From UMGS1052 sp045532035 (lineage in GTDB: Bacteria > Bacillota > Clostridia > Oscillospirales > CAG-382), in assembly GCA_045532035.1 (NCBI GenBank), contig JAZSFD010000050.1:20016-84015 (forward strand): a stretch of 64,000 nt of DNA, written 5' to 3'. The position numbers and the translations under genes were made by a program. The notes beneath the pieces were generated by a model that worked only from the letters and a program-made list of their open reading frames with translations, had not been told where the DNA came from and searched no databases. This document shows, piece by piece, positions 16,815-24,721 of the stretch. The first letter of the stretch is position 1. Each line of letters begins with the position of its first letter.

Positions 16815-17396
16815 ATGTTTTGCAAAAAATGCGGAAATCAGATTGCCGACACTGCGGCCTTCTGCAACAAATGCGGTGCTCCCGTAGACAGCACAGTTTC
16901 TGCTGCTCCCGCCGCAGCTCCTGTTGCAAATTTCAACCTCAAGGCTCTTATCCTCAAGGGTGTTTCTGCACTCTTCTTCCTGCTCACTCTTATCTTCTAT
17001 TCCGGCAACACAATTTCGGTATCGTATTGGGGTCAGTCCCAGTCCGGTCCTATGGCACAGGTACTTGAAGGTGCTGAAGGCGGATTCATCAATGTTATTG
17101 CAACTATTCTTTATATTATTTCACTCGTCCTTTCCATCCTTGCCCTCGCAATGCCCTTCATAAAAAGCTTTGTTCCTGAAGCAGTATCGAAGCTTTTCGG
17201 CAAAAAGGTCGTTTTTCTCATGATCCTCACGATCCTTTCGCTTGTTGTTTATCTTATCGGTTTCTTGGCTTGCCTCGGTCTCGGAAGCGGCATGAATGTC
17301 AGCTTCTCCGGTCTTGGAGCTTTCAACCTTATTCTTCATATTGCACAGATAGTTCTCCTTGTTCTTATCTCCAAGGAAAACAAAAAGAGCAAATAA
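16815..17396 (+). CDS. N-terminal zinc-ribbon, four-span membrane protein (paralogue 2)
   Basis: 193 residues. It opens MFCKKCGNQIADTAAFCNKCGAPVD, an N-terminal zinc ribbon matching the preceding gene, and continues with an Ala/Pro linker and four hydrophobic segments (for example ALFFLLTLIFYSG and FLMILTILSLVVYLIGFLACLGL). A terminator follows, so the two paralogues form a short operon. Function unknown. Confidence 0.75.
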   Translation: MFCKKCGNQIADTAAFCNKCGAPVDSTVSAAPAAAPVANFNLKALILKGVSALFFLLTLIFYSGNTISVSYWGQSQSGPMAQVLEGAEGGFINVIATILYIISLVLSILALAMPFIKSFVPEAVSKLFGKKVVFLMILTILSLVVYLIGFLACLGLGSGMNVSFSGLGAFNLILHIAQIVLLVLISKENKKSK

Positions 17397-17413
17397 GATT
17401 TGATTAAAATGAT

Positions 17414-17446
17414 AAAACCACTCGCCTTATTGCGAGTGGTTTTTTG
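17414..17446 (+). terminator. Intrinsic terminator of zinc-ribbon operon
   Basis: A 12-bp stem (AAAACCACTCGC and complement), a 6-base loop and a T-rich tail. Confidence 0.88.
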
Positions 17447-17610
17447 TTGCCATTATGCGCCTTTTTGTCATTTGATGTTGATCTTTAGAACATTACAATA
17501 TATCTTCAATTTCAAAAAACCATAATTCTTTTGCAATAGCTTACAGCCCATCTGCTTTCACCAGCTTATATCTGTTTATCGGCAACATTGCCAATTGCAA
17601 TTCTGCACAT
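17447..17610. other. Intergenic stretch with no recognised feature
   Basis: Between the two terminators that close the convergent zinc-ribbon and ppdK units, I see no gene, repeat or structured RNA. Confidence 0.5.
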
Positions 17611-17647
17611 AAAAAACGACCTTGCACAATTTCTTCTGCAAGGTCGT
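17611..17647 (-). terminator. Intrinsic terminator of ppdK
   Basis: An 11-bp stem (ACGACCTTGCA and complement) is followed on the minus strand by a run of Ts. Confidence 0.85.
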
Positions 17648-17713
17648 AATTTTATTTTGTTAAAACTTTTGTGTTATAAGGCTGTGCCTTTCACACACAA
17701 AGCCGAACTGTGA

Positions 17714-20338
17714 TTAGTCCTTGAGAGCTGCCTGAGCCGCTGCGAGTCTTGCGATCGGAACACGGAAAGGCGAGCAGGAAACATAATCAAGACCGATGCT
17801 GTGGCAGAATTCTACCGATGTGGGGTCACCACCGTGTTCGCCGCAGATACCAACATGGAGATCCTTGTTAGCAGGTCTGCCGAGTGCGAGAGCTGTCTTC
17901 ATGAGACCGCCGACACCAACCTGGTCAAGCTTAGCGAAGGGATCGTTTTCGAAGATCTTTGTATCATAGTAAGCGTTGAGGAACTTACCTGCGTCATCTC
18001 TCGAGAAGCCGTATGTCATCTGTGTAAGGTCGTTTGTACCGAAGCAGAAGAAGTCAGCTTCCTTTGCGATAGCGTCAGCAGTTACACAAGCTCTGGGGAT
18101 TTCGATCATTGTACCAACTTCGTAGTCAAGCTTAACGCCGGCAGCAGCGATTTCAGCATCAGCTGTTGCAACAACGACATCCTTAACAAACTTGAGTTCC
18201 TTGATTTCGCCAACAAGGGGAATCATGATCTCAGGCTTAACTGTCCAGTCAGAATGCTTCTTCTGAATGTTGATAGCAGCACGGATAACAGCTGCAGTCT
18301 GCATCTTTGCGATTTCAGGATATGTTACCGCAAGACGGCATCCTCTGTGACCCATCATGGGGTTGAATTCGTGGAGAGAAGCGATGAGAGCCTTGATGTC
18401 TTCAACAGTCTTGCCCTGTGCATCAGCAAGAGCCTTGATGTCAGCTTCTTCTGTGGGAACGAACTCGTGGAGAGGAGGATCGAGGAAACGGATGCAAACG
18501 GGTGTACCTTCGAGAGCTTCATAAAGAGCTTCGAAGTCGTTCTGCTGATAAGGAAGGATCTTTGCAAGTGCGGCTTCTCTTGCTTCAACAGTGTCGGAGC
18601 AGATCATTTCGCGGAATGCAGCGATTCTTTCAGCTTCAAAGAACATATGCTCTGTACGGCAGAGACCGATACCTTCAGCACCGAGCTCTCTTGCCTTCTT
18701 AGCATCAGCGGGAGTGTCGGCATTTGTTCTTACCTTGAGCTTTCTGTACTTGTCAGCCCAAGCCATGATTCTGCCGAATTCGCCTGCGATTGTAGCATCA
18801 ACTGTGGGGATAAGTCCGTCGTAGATGTTACCTGTTGTACCGTCGATGGAGATGCAATCGCCTTCAACGAAGGTCTTGCCTGCAAGAGTGAACTTCTTGT
18901 TTTCTTCGTCCATCTTGATTTCGCCGCAGCCGGATACACAGCAAGTACCCATACCACGAGCAACAACGGCTGCGTGAGAAGTCATACCGCCGCGTACTGT
19001 AAGGATACCCTGAGCAGCCTTCATACCGGTGATATCTTCGGGAGAAGTTTCAAGACGAACAAGAACTACCTTTTCGCCCTTTTCCTTCCAAGCAACTGCG
19101 TCATCAGCAGTAAATACGATCTTACCGCAAGCAGCTCCGGGAGAAGCGCCGAGGCCCTTGCCCATGGGAGTTGCAGCCTTGAGAGCCTTTGCATCAAACT
19201 GAGGATGGAGAAGGGTGTCAAGGTTTCTGGGGTCAATCATAAGAACAGCTTCCTGTTCTGTTCTCATGCCCTCGTCAACGAGGTCACAAGCGATCTTAAG
19301 AGCAGCCTGAGCTGTTCTCTTACCGTTACGGGTCTGGAGCATGAAGAGCTTGCCGTGTTCAACGGTAAATTCCATGTCCTGCATATCTCTGTAGTGATCT
19401 TCGAGTGTCTTGCAAACAGTCTGGAACTGAGCAAAAGCTTCGGGGAACTTTTCTTCCATCTGAGCGATGGGCATGGGAGTACGAACGCCTGCAACGACGT
19501 CTTCACCCTGTGCATTTGTGAGGAATTCACCCATGAGCTTCTTTTCACCGGTTGCGGGGTCACGTGTGAACGCAACACCTGTACCACAGTCGTCGCCCAT
19601 GTTACCGAATGCCATCATCTGTACGTTAACAGCGGTACCCCAGGAGTAAGGGATATCGTTGTCGCGGCGGTAAACGTTTGCTCTGGGGTTGTCCCAGGAA
19701 CGGAATACTGCCTTGATAGCGCCCATAAGCTGTTCCTTAGGATCGGAGGGGAAATCTTCGCCGATCTTGGACTTGTATTCAGCCTTAAACTGATTTGCGA
19801 GCTCCTTGAGGTCGTCAGCTGTAAGCTCAACGTCCTGAGTAACGCCCTTTTCTTCCTTCATCTTGTCGATGAGTTCTTCGAAGTACTTCTTTCCGACTTC
19901 CATAACAACGTCGGAGTACATCTGGATAAATCTTCTGTAGCAGTCCCAAGCCCATCTGGGGTTGTTGGAGCTCTTTGCCATATATTCAACAACTTCTTCG
20001 TTGATACCGAGGTTGAGGATGGTGTCCATCATACCGGGCATCGAAGCGCGCGGACCGGAACGAACCGATACAAGAAGGGGATTTTCCTTATCGCCGAACT
20101 TCTTGCCGCAAACAGCTTCCATCTTTGCAATGTATTCATTGATTTCAGCCTGGATTTCGGGGTTGATCTGGCGTCCGTCTTCATAGTACTTTGTACAAGC
20201 TTCTGTAGAAACTGTGAAGCCCTGAGGAACGGGGAGACCGATCTTTGTCATTTCAGCAAGGTTAGCGCCCTTACCGCCGAGGAGTTCACGCATGTCTGCG
20301 TTGCCCTCAGAAAAGAGATACACATACTTTTTGCTCAT
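17714..20338 (-). CDS. ppdK: Pyruvate, phosphate dikinase
   Basis: 874 residues, the normal length. The ATP-grasp domain opens GGKGANLAEMTKIGLPVPQGFT. The phosphohistidine domain has GGMTSHAAVVARGMGTCCVSGC (catalytic His), and the C-terminal PEP-binding barrel shows GLCRTEHMFF, GHRGCRLAVTYPEI, FGTNDLTQMTYGFSRDDAG and HVGICGEHGG. It interconverts pyruvate + ATP + phosphate and PEP + AMP + PPi, a key glycolytic or gluconeogenic step in many anaerobes. ATG at 20338 is used because CGGAGG lies ten bases upstream; a longer frame to 20368 lacks a site. A long open frame on the other strand is an antisense shadow of this codon-biased gene. Confidence 0.97.
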   Translation of the reverse strand: MSKKYVYLFSEGNADMRELLGGKGANLAEMTKIGLPVPQGFTVSTEACTKYYEDGRQINPEIQAEINEYIAKMEAVCGKKFGDKENPLLVSVRSGPRASMPGMMDTILNLGINEEVVEYMAKSSNNPRWAWDCYRRFIQMYSDVVMEVGKKYFEELIDKMKEEKGVTQDVELTADDLKELANQFKAEYKSKIGEDFPSDPKEQLMGAIKAVFRSWDNPRANVYRRDNDIPYSWGTAVNVQMMAFGNMGDDCGTGVAFTRDPATGEKKLMGEFLTNAQGEDVVAGVRTPMPIAQMEEKFPEAFAQFQTVCKTLEDHYRDMQDMEFTVEHGKLFMLQTRNGKRTAQAALKIACDLVDEGMRTEQEAVLMIDPRNLDTLLHPQFDAKALKAATPMGKGLGASPGAACGKIVFTADDAVAWKEKGEKVVLVRLETSPEDITGMKAAQGILTVRGGMTSHAAVVARGMGTCCVSGCGEIKMDEENKKFTLAGKTFVEGDCISIDGTTGNIYDGLIPTVDATIAGEFGRIMAWADKYRKLKVRTNADTPADAKKARELGAEGIGLCRTEHMFFEAERIAAFREMICSDTVEAREAALAKILPYQQNDFEALYEALEGTPVCIRFLDPPLHEFVPTEEADIKALADAQGKTVEDIKALIASLHEFNPMMGHRGCRLAVTYPEIAKMQTAAVIRAAINIQKKHSDWTVKPEIMIPLVGEIKELKFVKDVVVATADAEIAAAGVKLDYEVGTMIEIPRACVTADAIAKEADFFCFGTNDLTQMTYGFSRDDAGKFLNAYYDTKIFENDPFAKLDQVGVGGLMKTALALGRPANKDLHVGICGEHGGDPTSVEFCHSIGLDYVSCSPFRVPIARLAAAQAALKD

Positions 20339-20803
20339 GTATTTTTTCCTCCGTTTTAATATTTGCATAATTTCGCAACAATTATTATATCACAAATATT
20401 TCCAATTTTCCATAGTATTTTGCGAATTTTCGGATATTTACACATTTTTTACAATCATTAACAAAAAAGAAGACATCTCTTTTGATGTTTTCCACAAAAA
20501 AGCTCCGCAAAAGCAAATTTTCACCCTCCTGCCGTCAGCTTTTTGCTTATTTTACTCGGAAAACGCCACATTGTTTTTGAAAAACATCCCCTGCCCCGTC
20601 ATGAAAACCGCCAAGAGGAAACTTGAGCTTACAGACAAGGTGTATTGTAATAAGCTGAAAAGGCTCATTGCTTGAGGAAGAAAGCGATACAACCGAGGCT
20701 GTCGAACTATCGACGCGGATAACATTAGTGAAACAGCCCCGTTTTTGTATTCCTCCCGCATAGCTTGCAAAAAATATTTATATACTATTATGGAACAAAT
20801 CTG
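20339..20803. other. Intergenic region with degraded repeat-like segments
   Basis: Between divergent ppdK and the LCP-like gene. A TATAAT-like -10 for ppdK (minus strand, about 20385-20390) lacks a clear -35. At about 20619-20655 a segment containing GACAAGGTGTATTGTAATAA resembles 63870-63896 at the window end. At 20698-20742 a GGCTGT...ACAGCC inverted pair brackets about 30 bases. No gene is supported. Confidence 0.4.
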
Positions 20804-20832
20804 TTGCAAAAACTGTCAAAATATGATACAAT
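20804..20832 (+). promoter_or_regulatory. Promoter for LCP-like gene
   Basis: TTGCAA (20804-20809), 17 bases, TACAAT (20827-20832). An approximately 80-base leader follows before the ATG. Confidence 0.5.
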
Positions 20833-20920
20833 ACCACATATATAAGTTTTGCATGGCAAGCCTCGCTATCCGCTGTTTTGCGCGAGGGTTTATGTGATAT
20901 AAAGCGGAAGGAGTAAAAAA

Positions 20921-21952
20921 ATGTCTTCAACCAAACAATTCATTCTCTCTTTTCTGATATGCCTTGCGGCGTTTTCTTTCATTGCCCTGGGACTTTCCCG
21001 ATTCATGACAAAGGATGATGAAAACAACGGCCCCGTCCAAAGTGAGGTTCAAGGGCAGCAGGGCACAAAAACCGATGACGAAAAGCTCGAAAATATGCTT
21101 ACAACAACAGGTAAATCCGTCTGCGGTCTTGTGGTGGGGCTTGATCCCGTTGATACCGAAAACCCCGAGATCGACGCTCTTATCGTTGTCAAAGCCGATG
21201 TTTCGAACAAAAAGCTTTATGTTTGCTCGATTCCCACAGATACAAAATATGAGATCTCGGGAACATATCTTGTTGACGGCGAAAAGCAGGATTATACATA
21301 TACCATGAGCTTCAAGGAAACTGTCATCAACAGAAGCGAGAACCTTTCGGATTATACCGACGGACTTGAATATCTTACCGGAAAGGTAAGCGCACTGACA
21401 GGACTTGACATCGAATACTACATCGCCCTCACAGGTAATCAGGCGGCAGGTGTGTTCAATGTGTTCACCGGAGGCGGAATCAAGGACTATATCGTCCCGG
21501 AGGCCATGAAATATGATGCCGACCCGAAATATGATCCGGAGACAGACGAGGTCATCTATGACTATTCGGGAGCACTTGACATCAATCTTTACGAAGGCAA
21601 GCACGAGCCGCTGACAGGTGCAAAAGCTGTCGGGCTTTCGCGATATCTTGACTATAAGACAGGCGACGGTCAGACAAACCGCTGTACCACCCAGGTAGAG
21701 CTTATCGAAAGCTTTGTTAAGACAGCGCTAACCGCCGACAACAGCCTTAAAGCAACACTGCTTACCATGAAGGATCCCCTGACCACCTTTGCCATCAACA
21801 AGAAAAACACCAACATAACCACCGCTGATATCATCAAGCATCTTGATCTTGCTTTTTCTCTTTCGGAGTATGAATTTGTTTCTGTTCCGTTCCGTTACAA
21901 CAACATCGTCAGAAACGATAAGGTTTCTACTCTGCGCGAACATTTTCAATAA
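20921..21952 (+). CDS. Divergent LytR-CpsA-Psr (LCP) family protein
   Basis: 343 residues. An N-terminal signal anchor (FILSFLICLAAFSFIALGL) precedes an extracellular domain resembling LCP phosphotransferases: GLVVGLD, DALIVVKADVSNKKLYVCSIPTDT, then LTGAKAVGLSRYLDYKTGDGQTNR. LCP enzymes attach wall teichoic acids or other glycopolymers from lipid carriers to peptidoglycan. The usual SIPRDT motif reads SIPTDT here, so an arginine important for binding the pyrophosphate is replaced, and DGDFGRIERQQ is altered to DGQTNRCTTQ with one Arg retained. Activity is therefore uncertain. GGAAGGAG precedes the ATG, and an M23 peptidase gene follows. Confidence 0.72.
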   Translation: MSSTKQFILSFLICLAAFSFIALGLSRFMTKDDENNGPVQSEVQGQQGTKTDDEKLENMLTTTGKSVCGLVVGLDPVDTENPEIDALIVVKADVSNKKLYVCSIPTDTKYEISGTYLVDGEKQDYTYTMSFKETVINRSENLSDYTDGLEYLTGKVSALTGLDIEYYIALTGNQAAGVFNVFTGGGIKDYIVPEAMKYDADPKYDPETDEVIYDYSGALDINLYEGKHEPLTGAKAVGLSRYLDYKTGDGQTNRCTTQVELIESFVKTALTADNSLKATLLTMKDPLTTFAINKKNTNITTADIIKHLDLAFSLSEYEFVSVPFRYNNIVRNDKVSTLREHFQ

Positions 21953-21963
21953 AAAATAATCTT

Positions 21964-22016
21964 ACACCTCTGCATATATTTTCACTTCACGGAAAAAATA
22001 TATGCGGAGGTGTTTT
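21964..22016 (+). promoter_or_regulatory. 19-bp hairpin that ends the LCP gene and covers the next ribosome-binding site
   Basis: Bases 21964-21982 pair with 21995-22013 over 19 bp with one G-U pair and a 12-base loop, followed by TTTTG. The right arm contains GGAGG (22006-22010), the Shine-Dalgarno of the M23 gene. It can act as a terminator for the upstream gene and would hide the downstream ribosome site in a read-through transcript. Confidence 0.6.
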
Positions 22017-22020
22017 GATA

Positions 22021-22884
22021 TTGAAAAATAAAAACAACAGCGAAAGAAACATGAAAATAAAGCGACAGCTCATAAGCGCAGGGGTTTACATAGCCCTGGC
22101 GGTAACTGTTCTTCTCATCACTTCAAACAGTGTGAAAAAGATCATGAACAGCACCAACGGCTATGAGCTTCCCAAGTTTGACACAACACCGCAAAAGGTG
22201 ATCTTCCCCTCTCTTGACGAAGAAAACGGCAACAAAAAGGAAGAGCAAAGCAAAGAGGATTCCCCCTCTGCCGTGCTGCCCGAACAAAAAGAGATAATCC
22301 CTCAGGATATCATCGTTTCGGATGCGCCCGGGGATGTTTCGGCGCAGATAGATGAGTCTGCAGCTGAACTTTCTGCAGAAAATGTACCAATTTCGGGGGA
22401 GCCCGATGATGAACCGATCCCCGAAAACATTCCGCAGGACGATCTCTCCCGCTTTGACAGCAATGTCATCCCCGATGTGCGTGTGAAACCAACCTCGGGA
22501 TATATCAGCCGCGAGTATTCAAGGGACGAGCTGATATATACCCCCACCATGAACGATTTCAGAACCCACGACGGCATCGACATAACGGGTGATATCGGAA
22601 GTCCCGTTGTCGCCTTTGCCGACGGAGTGATAGAAGATGTCTACAATGATCCTTTCATGGGAACGACCGTGGTCATTCGTCATTCGGGAGGGCTTGTTTC
22701 GTGCTATTCGAATCTTTCCGAAAATCTGCCTCAGAATGTGAGGGTAGGTGCTGTTGTTGCTGTCGGCTCGACCATCGGCGGCATCGGAGAATCCGCCATT
22801 GTGGAAAGTGCCGAGGTGCCTCATGTCCATTTTGAGCTTTATAAGGATGAGCTTTGCATTGATCCCGAGGAATATCTCGGTTGA
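22021..22884 (+). CDS. M23 family peptidase, SpoIIQ-like
   Basis: About 287 residues from TTG at 22021, which lies ten bases after GGAGG; TTG at 22015 in the same frame is possible but close. One N-terminal membrane span (ISAGVYIALAVTVLLI), then an acidic low-complexity region (about 60-150), then the LytM domain: HDGIDI, IRHSGGLVSCYSNL and VPHVHFELYKDE. All zinc ligands of active M23 enzymes (His/Asp and HxH) are visible. The phrasing NDFRTHDGIDITGDIG and NDPFMGTTVVIRH closely recalls clostridial SpoIIQ, the forespore partner of SpoIIIAH in the engulfment channel, and the surrounding spore genes fit. A general wall endopeptidase is the alternative. Confidence 0.78.
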   Translation: MKNKNNSERNMKIKRQLISAGVYIALAVTVLLITSNSVKKIMNSTNGYELPKFDTTPQKVIFPSLDEENGNKKEEQSKEDSPSAVLPEQKEIIPQDIIVSDAPGDVSAQIDESAAELSAENVPISGEPDDEPIPENIPQDDLSRFDSNVIPDVRVKPTSGYISREYSRDELIYTPTMNDFRTHDGIDITGDIGSPVVAFADGVIEDVYNDPFMGTTVVIRHSGGLVSCYSNLSENLPQNVRVGAVVAVGSTIGGIGESAIVESAEVPHVHFELYKDELCIDPEEYLG

Positions 22885-22896
22885 TGCTATGATAGA

Positions 22897-22930
22897 AAAA
22901 AGGATCGGCGGTGCCGGTCCTTTTGTTTTT
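22897..22930 (+). terminator. Intrinsic terminator after M23 gene
   Basis: A 12-bp stem (AAAAGGATCGGC and GCCGGTCCTTTT with one G-U) and 3-base loop, followed by a T-rich tract. Confidence 0.8.
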
Positions 22931-23012
22931 TATCAAACATATTGTTTCATTTCAGCAAATCAAATATATTTATTACCCGTTTTTTATTATGCAATGCAAA
23001 TGACATCATTAT

Positions 23013-23054
23013 AAGGCAATTTGCCTTAAAAGTCAATAAGGTATATTCCCTTAT
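23013..23054 (+). promoter_or_regulatory. Twin operators TAAGG-N7-CCTTA ahead of the XRE regulator
   Basis: Two inverted repeats with identical half-sites and spacing: TAAGG-caatttg-CCTTA (23013-23029) and TAAGG-tatattc-CCTTA (23038-23054), starting 25 bp apart. They end 27 bases before the likely start codon of the XRE gene, where they would overlap its promoter. This fits cooperative binding by the encoded repressor. Confidence 0.7.
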
Positions 23055-23080
23055 GATAATATTCACATGAGGTGATTTTT

Positions 23081-23302
23081 TTGAAATACCGTATAAGAGA
23101 CCTTCGGGAAGACAAAGATCTGCGCCAAAAAGAAATTGCCGATCTGCTTCATATACACCAAACCACCTATTCCGACTATGAACTGGGAAATCTCAACATT
23201 CCGATTTCGGTCTTGTCACAGCTTGCGGATTTTTATGAAACCAGCATCGACTATCTTGTGAGCAGAACAGACGAGAAAAAGCCATATCCAAAAAAGAAAT
23301 AA
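23081..23302 (+). CDS. XRE-family transcriptional regulator
   Basis: 73 residues from TTG at 23081, six to eight bases after GAGGTG; an upstream in-frame GTG at 23072 overlaps that site. The sequence is a single Cro/CI-type helix-turn-helix: IRDLREDKDLRQKEIADLL, then IHQTTYSDYELGNLNIPISVLSQLADFYETSIDYLVSRTD. The short basic tail carries no sensor domain. Two matching inverted repeats directly upstream are probable operators, so autoregulation is likely. Small solo regulators like this are common in clostridia, as housekeeping genes or remnants of mobile elements. Confidence 0.9.
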   Translation: MKYRIRDLREDKDLRQKEIADLLHIHQTTYSDYELGNLNIPISVLSQLADFYETSIDYLVSRTDEKKPYPKKK

Positions 23303-23309
23303 GACAAGA

Positions 23310-23337
23310 AACAGCACTCCTCACCGAGTGCTGTTTT
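23310..23337 (+). terminator. Intrinsic terminator after XRE gene
   Basis: A 9-bp stem (AACAGCACT and complement), 8-base loop and TTTT tail. Confidence 0.8.
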
Positions 23338-23359
23338 GATTTCAGCATTATTTAATGTT

Positions 23360-23379
23360 GCACCAAATTTGCACCAAAT
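23360..23379. repeat. Short direct repeat GCACCAAAT, 11-bp period
   Basis: GCACCAAAT occurs at 23360-23368 and 23371-23379 between the XRE and rpsI terminators. Read on the minus strand it encodes ...IWCKFGA..., a phrase I associate with the extreme C-terminus of some integrases, but no flanking integrase sequence remains. Confidence 0.35.
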
Positions 23380-23398
23380 CAAAAATCAAGACAAAAAG

Positions 23399-23434
23399 AA
23401 AACCTCGAAAACGCTTTGTTTTCGAGGTTTTTTG
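23399..23434. terminator. Bidirectional terminator of rplM-rpsI
   Basis: A 14-bp stem (AAACCTCGAAAAC core and complement), 5-base loop, with a T run on the plus side and TTTTCTTTTT on the minus side, closing the ribosomal operon. Confidence 0.85.
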
Positions 23435-23455
23435 ATAACTCCCATTCGGGACAAA

Positions 23456-23857
23456 TTATCTCTTGCTGAACTGAGGAGCACGACGAGCTGCTTTGAGTCC
23501 GTACTTCTTTCTTTCCTTCATTCTGGGGTCACGAGTGAGGAAGCCTGCCTTCTTGAGAACCGAACGATAGTTGGGATCTGCCTGAAGGAGTGCTCTTGCG
23601 AGACCGTGACGGATAGCACCTGCCTGACCGGAAACTCCGCCGCCCTTAACGGTGCAGATGAGGTCAAATGTGCCAGCTGTATTTGTGGATTCGAAAGGCT
23701 GGTTAACGATGAGCTTGAGTGTTCCGAGACCAAAATAGTCACCGATGTCTCTGCCGTTGATGGTGATAACACCTGTACCGGGCATAATGCGAACACGGGC
23801 GATCGAGCTCTTTCTTCTTCCTGTGCCGTAGAAATAAGGCTTTGCGCTTGTATACAT
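23456..23857 (-). CDS. rpsI: 30S ribosomal protein S9
   Basis: 133 residues. The N-terminal YGTGRRKSSIARVRI, central GGGVSGQAGAIRHGLARALL and the C-terminal DPRMKERKKYGLKAARRAPQFSKR tail, whose terminal Arg reaches the P-site tRNA, identify S9. The gene follows rplM after 22 bases, the conserved bacterial order. GAAGGGAG precedes the ATG. Confidence 0.98.
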   Translation of the reverse strand: MYTSAKPYFYGTGRRKSSIARVRIMPGTGVITINGRDIGDYFGLGTLKLIVNQPFESTNTAGTFDLICTVKGGGVSGQAGAIRHGLARALLQADPNYRSVLKKAGFLTRDPRMKERKKYGLKAARRAPQFSKR

Positions 23858-23879
23858 AGTTTAGTTACTCCCTTCTCGA

Positions 23880-24305
23880 TTATTCAAGCACGATAGGCTT
23901 CTGAGCAGCGTTATCGTGTTCTGCGCCGGCGTAAACATGAAGTCTTGTAAAGCTCTTGTCGCCGATCTTGTTGTGGGGGAGCATACCCTTAACTGCAAGC
24001 TCCATTGCCATTTCAGGCTTTGTCTGCATGAGAGTTCTGTAATCAACAGTCTTGAGACCGCCGATGTAACCTGTGTGGTACTGGTGTACCTTGTTTTCAA
24101 GCTTCTTGCCTGTGAGAACAGCCTTGGAAGCGTTGATGATGATAACGAATTCGCCACAGTCAACATGGGGTGTGAATTCGGGTCTGTGCTTGCCGCGAAG
24201 AATGTCGGCAGCCTTAACAGCTGTTTTTCCGAGAGGCTTGCCGGCTGCATCGATAACATACCATTTGCGTTCGATGGTCTCGGCTTTTGCCATAAATGTA
24301 GACAT
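23880..24305 (-). CDS. rplM: 50S ribosomal protein L13
   Basis: 141 residues from ATG at 24305, which has GGAGGA nine to ten bases upstream; an upstream in-frame ATG at 24335 has no site and would add an atypical extension. Motifs RKWYVIDAAGKPLGK, ADILRGKH, GEFVIIINASKA and MLPHNKIGD are diagnostic of L13, an early-assembly 23S rRNA-binding protein. It is transcribed with rpsI from a promoter about 50 bases upstream. Confidence 0.98.
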   Translation of the reverse strand: MSTFMAKAETIERKWYVIDAAGKPLGKTAVKAADILRGKHRPEFTPHVDCGEFVIIINASKAVLTGKKLENKVHQYHTGYIGGLKTVDYRTLMQTKPEMAMELAVKGMLPHNKIGDKSFTRLHVYAGAEHDNAAQKPIVLE

Positions 24306-24350
24306 AATCCTAAGTCCTCCAAAATATTTTTTCATTAGTCAACGAGTATT

Positions 24351-24378
24351 ATTATAACACAAACTTTTGGTTTGTCAA
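24351..24378 (-). promoter_or_regulatory. rplM-rpsI promoter
   Basis: On the minus strand TTGACA (24373-24378), 16 bases, TATAAT (24351-24356). The leader is only about 40 bases, too short for a large autoregulatory L13 leader structure. Confidence 0.75.
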
Positions 24379-24665
24379 TACCTTTTTTCAAAAAAATACC
24401 TCAAAATGTCGTTTTTTTGCCTGTTTTCTTCGATTTTCTTTCGATTTCTCGGTGGCGAGGAACATTTTTGCACATTTTCAGAAGCTATGACGATATTTTT
24501 CCATCGATATCGCAAAAAGCTCGCCGTTTGTCGGAGGGGTATAGGTTATGTCATTGGCACCTGCGGCAATGGTTGCAAAACACCTCTTTTTTGTACATAT
24601 ATATTATAAATGTGTTTTTGGAAAAAAGTGCCGTATTTTCACAAAAAACAATCTTTGGATTACTA
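24379..24665. other. AT-rich intergenic region, no assigned feature
   Basis: Between rplM promoter and the abrB-like terminator. A minus-strand frame around 24495-24590 reads protein-like (TPPTNGELFAISMEKYR) but has no start codon or ribosome site. I assign nothing here. Confidence 0.4.
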
Positions 24666-24694
24666 ATTACAAAAACCGCCGGTCGGCGGTTTTG
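24666..24694 (-). terminator. Intrinsic terminator of abrB-like gene
   Basis: A 9-bp stem (AAAACCGCC and GGCGGTTTT) with a 4-base loop, followed on the minus strand by TTTTTG. Confidence 0.75.
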
Positions 24695-24721
24695 TAATAA
24701 TGTCGTGGATGAGAAAATATA

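Noticed and set aside
17801..20359. A plus-strand open frame of 852 codons across ppdK
   Set aside because: It is the exact antisense of a gene with strong codon bias, lacks a ribosome-binding site, and its Cys/Ser-rich translation matches no protein pattern I know.
24495..24590. Minus-strand protein-like stretch TPPTNGELFAISMEKYR between rplM and abrB-like genes
   Set aside because: No start codon or ribosome site in frame, flanked by stops; too short to call a gene or pseudogene.
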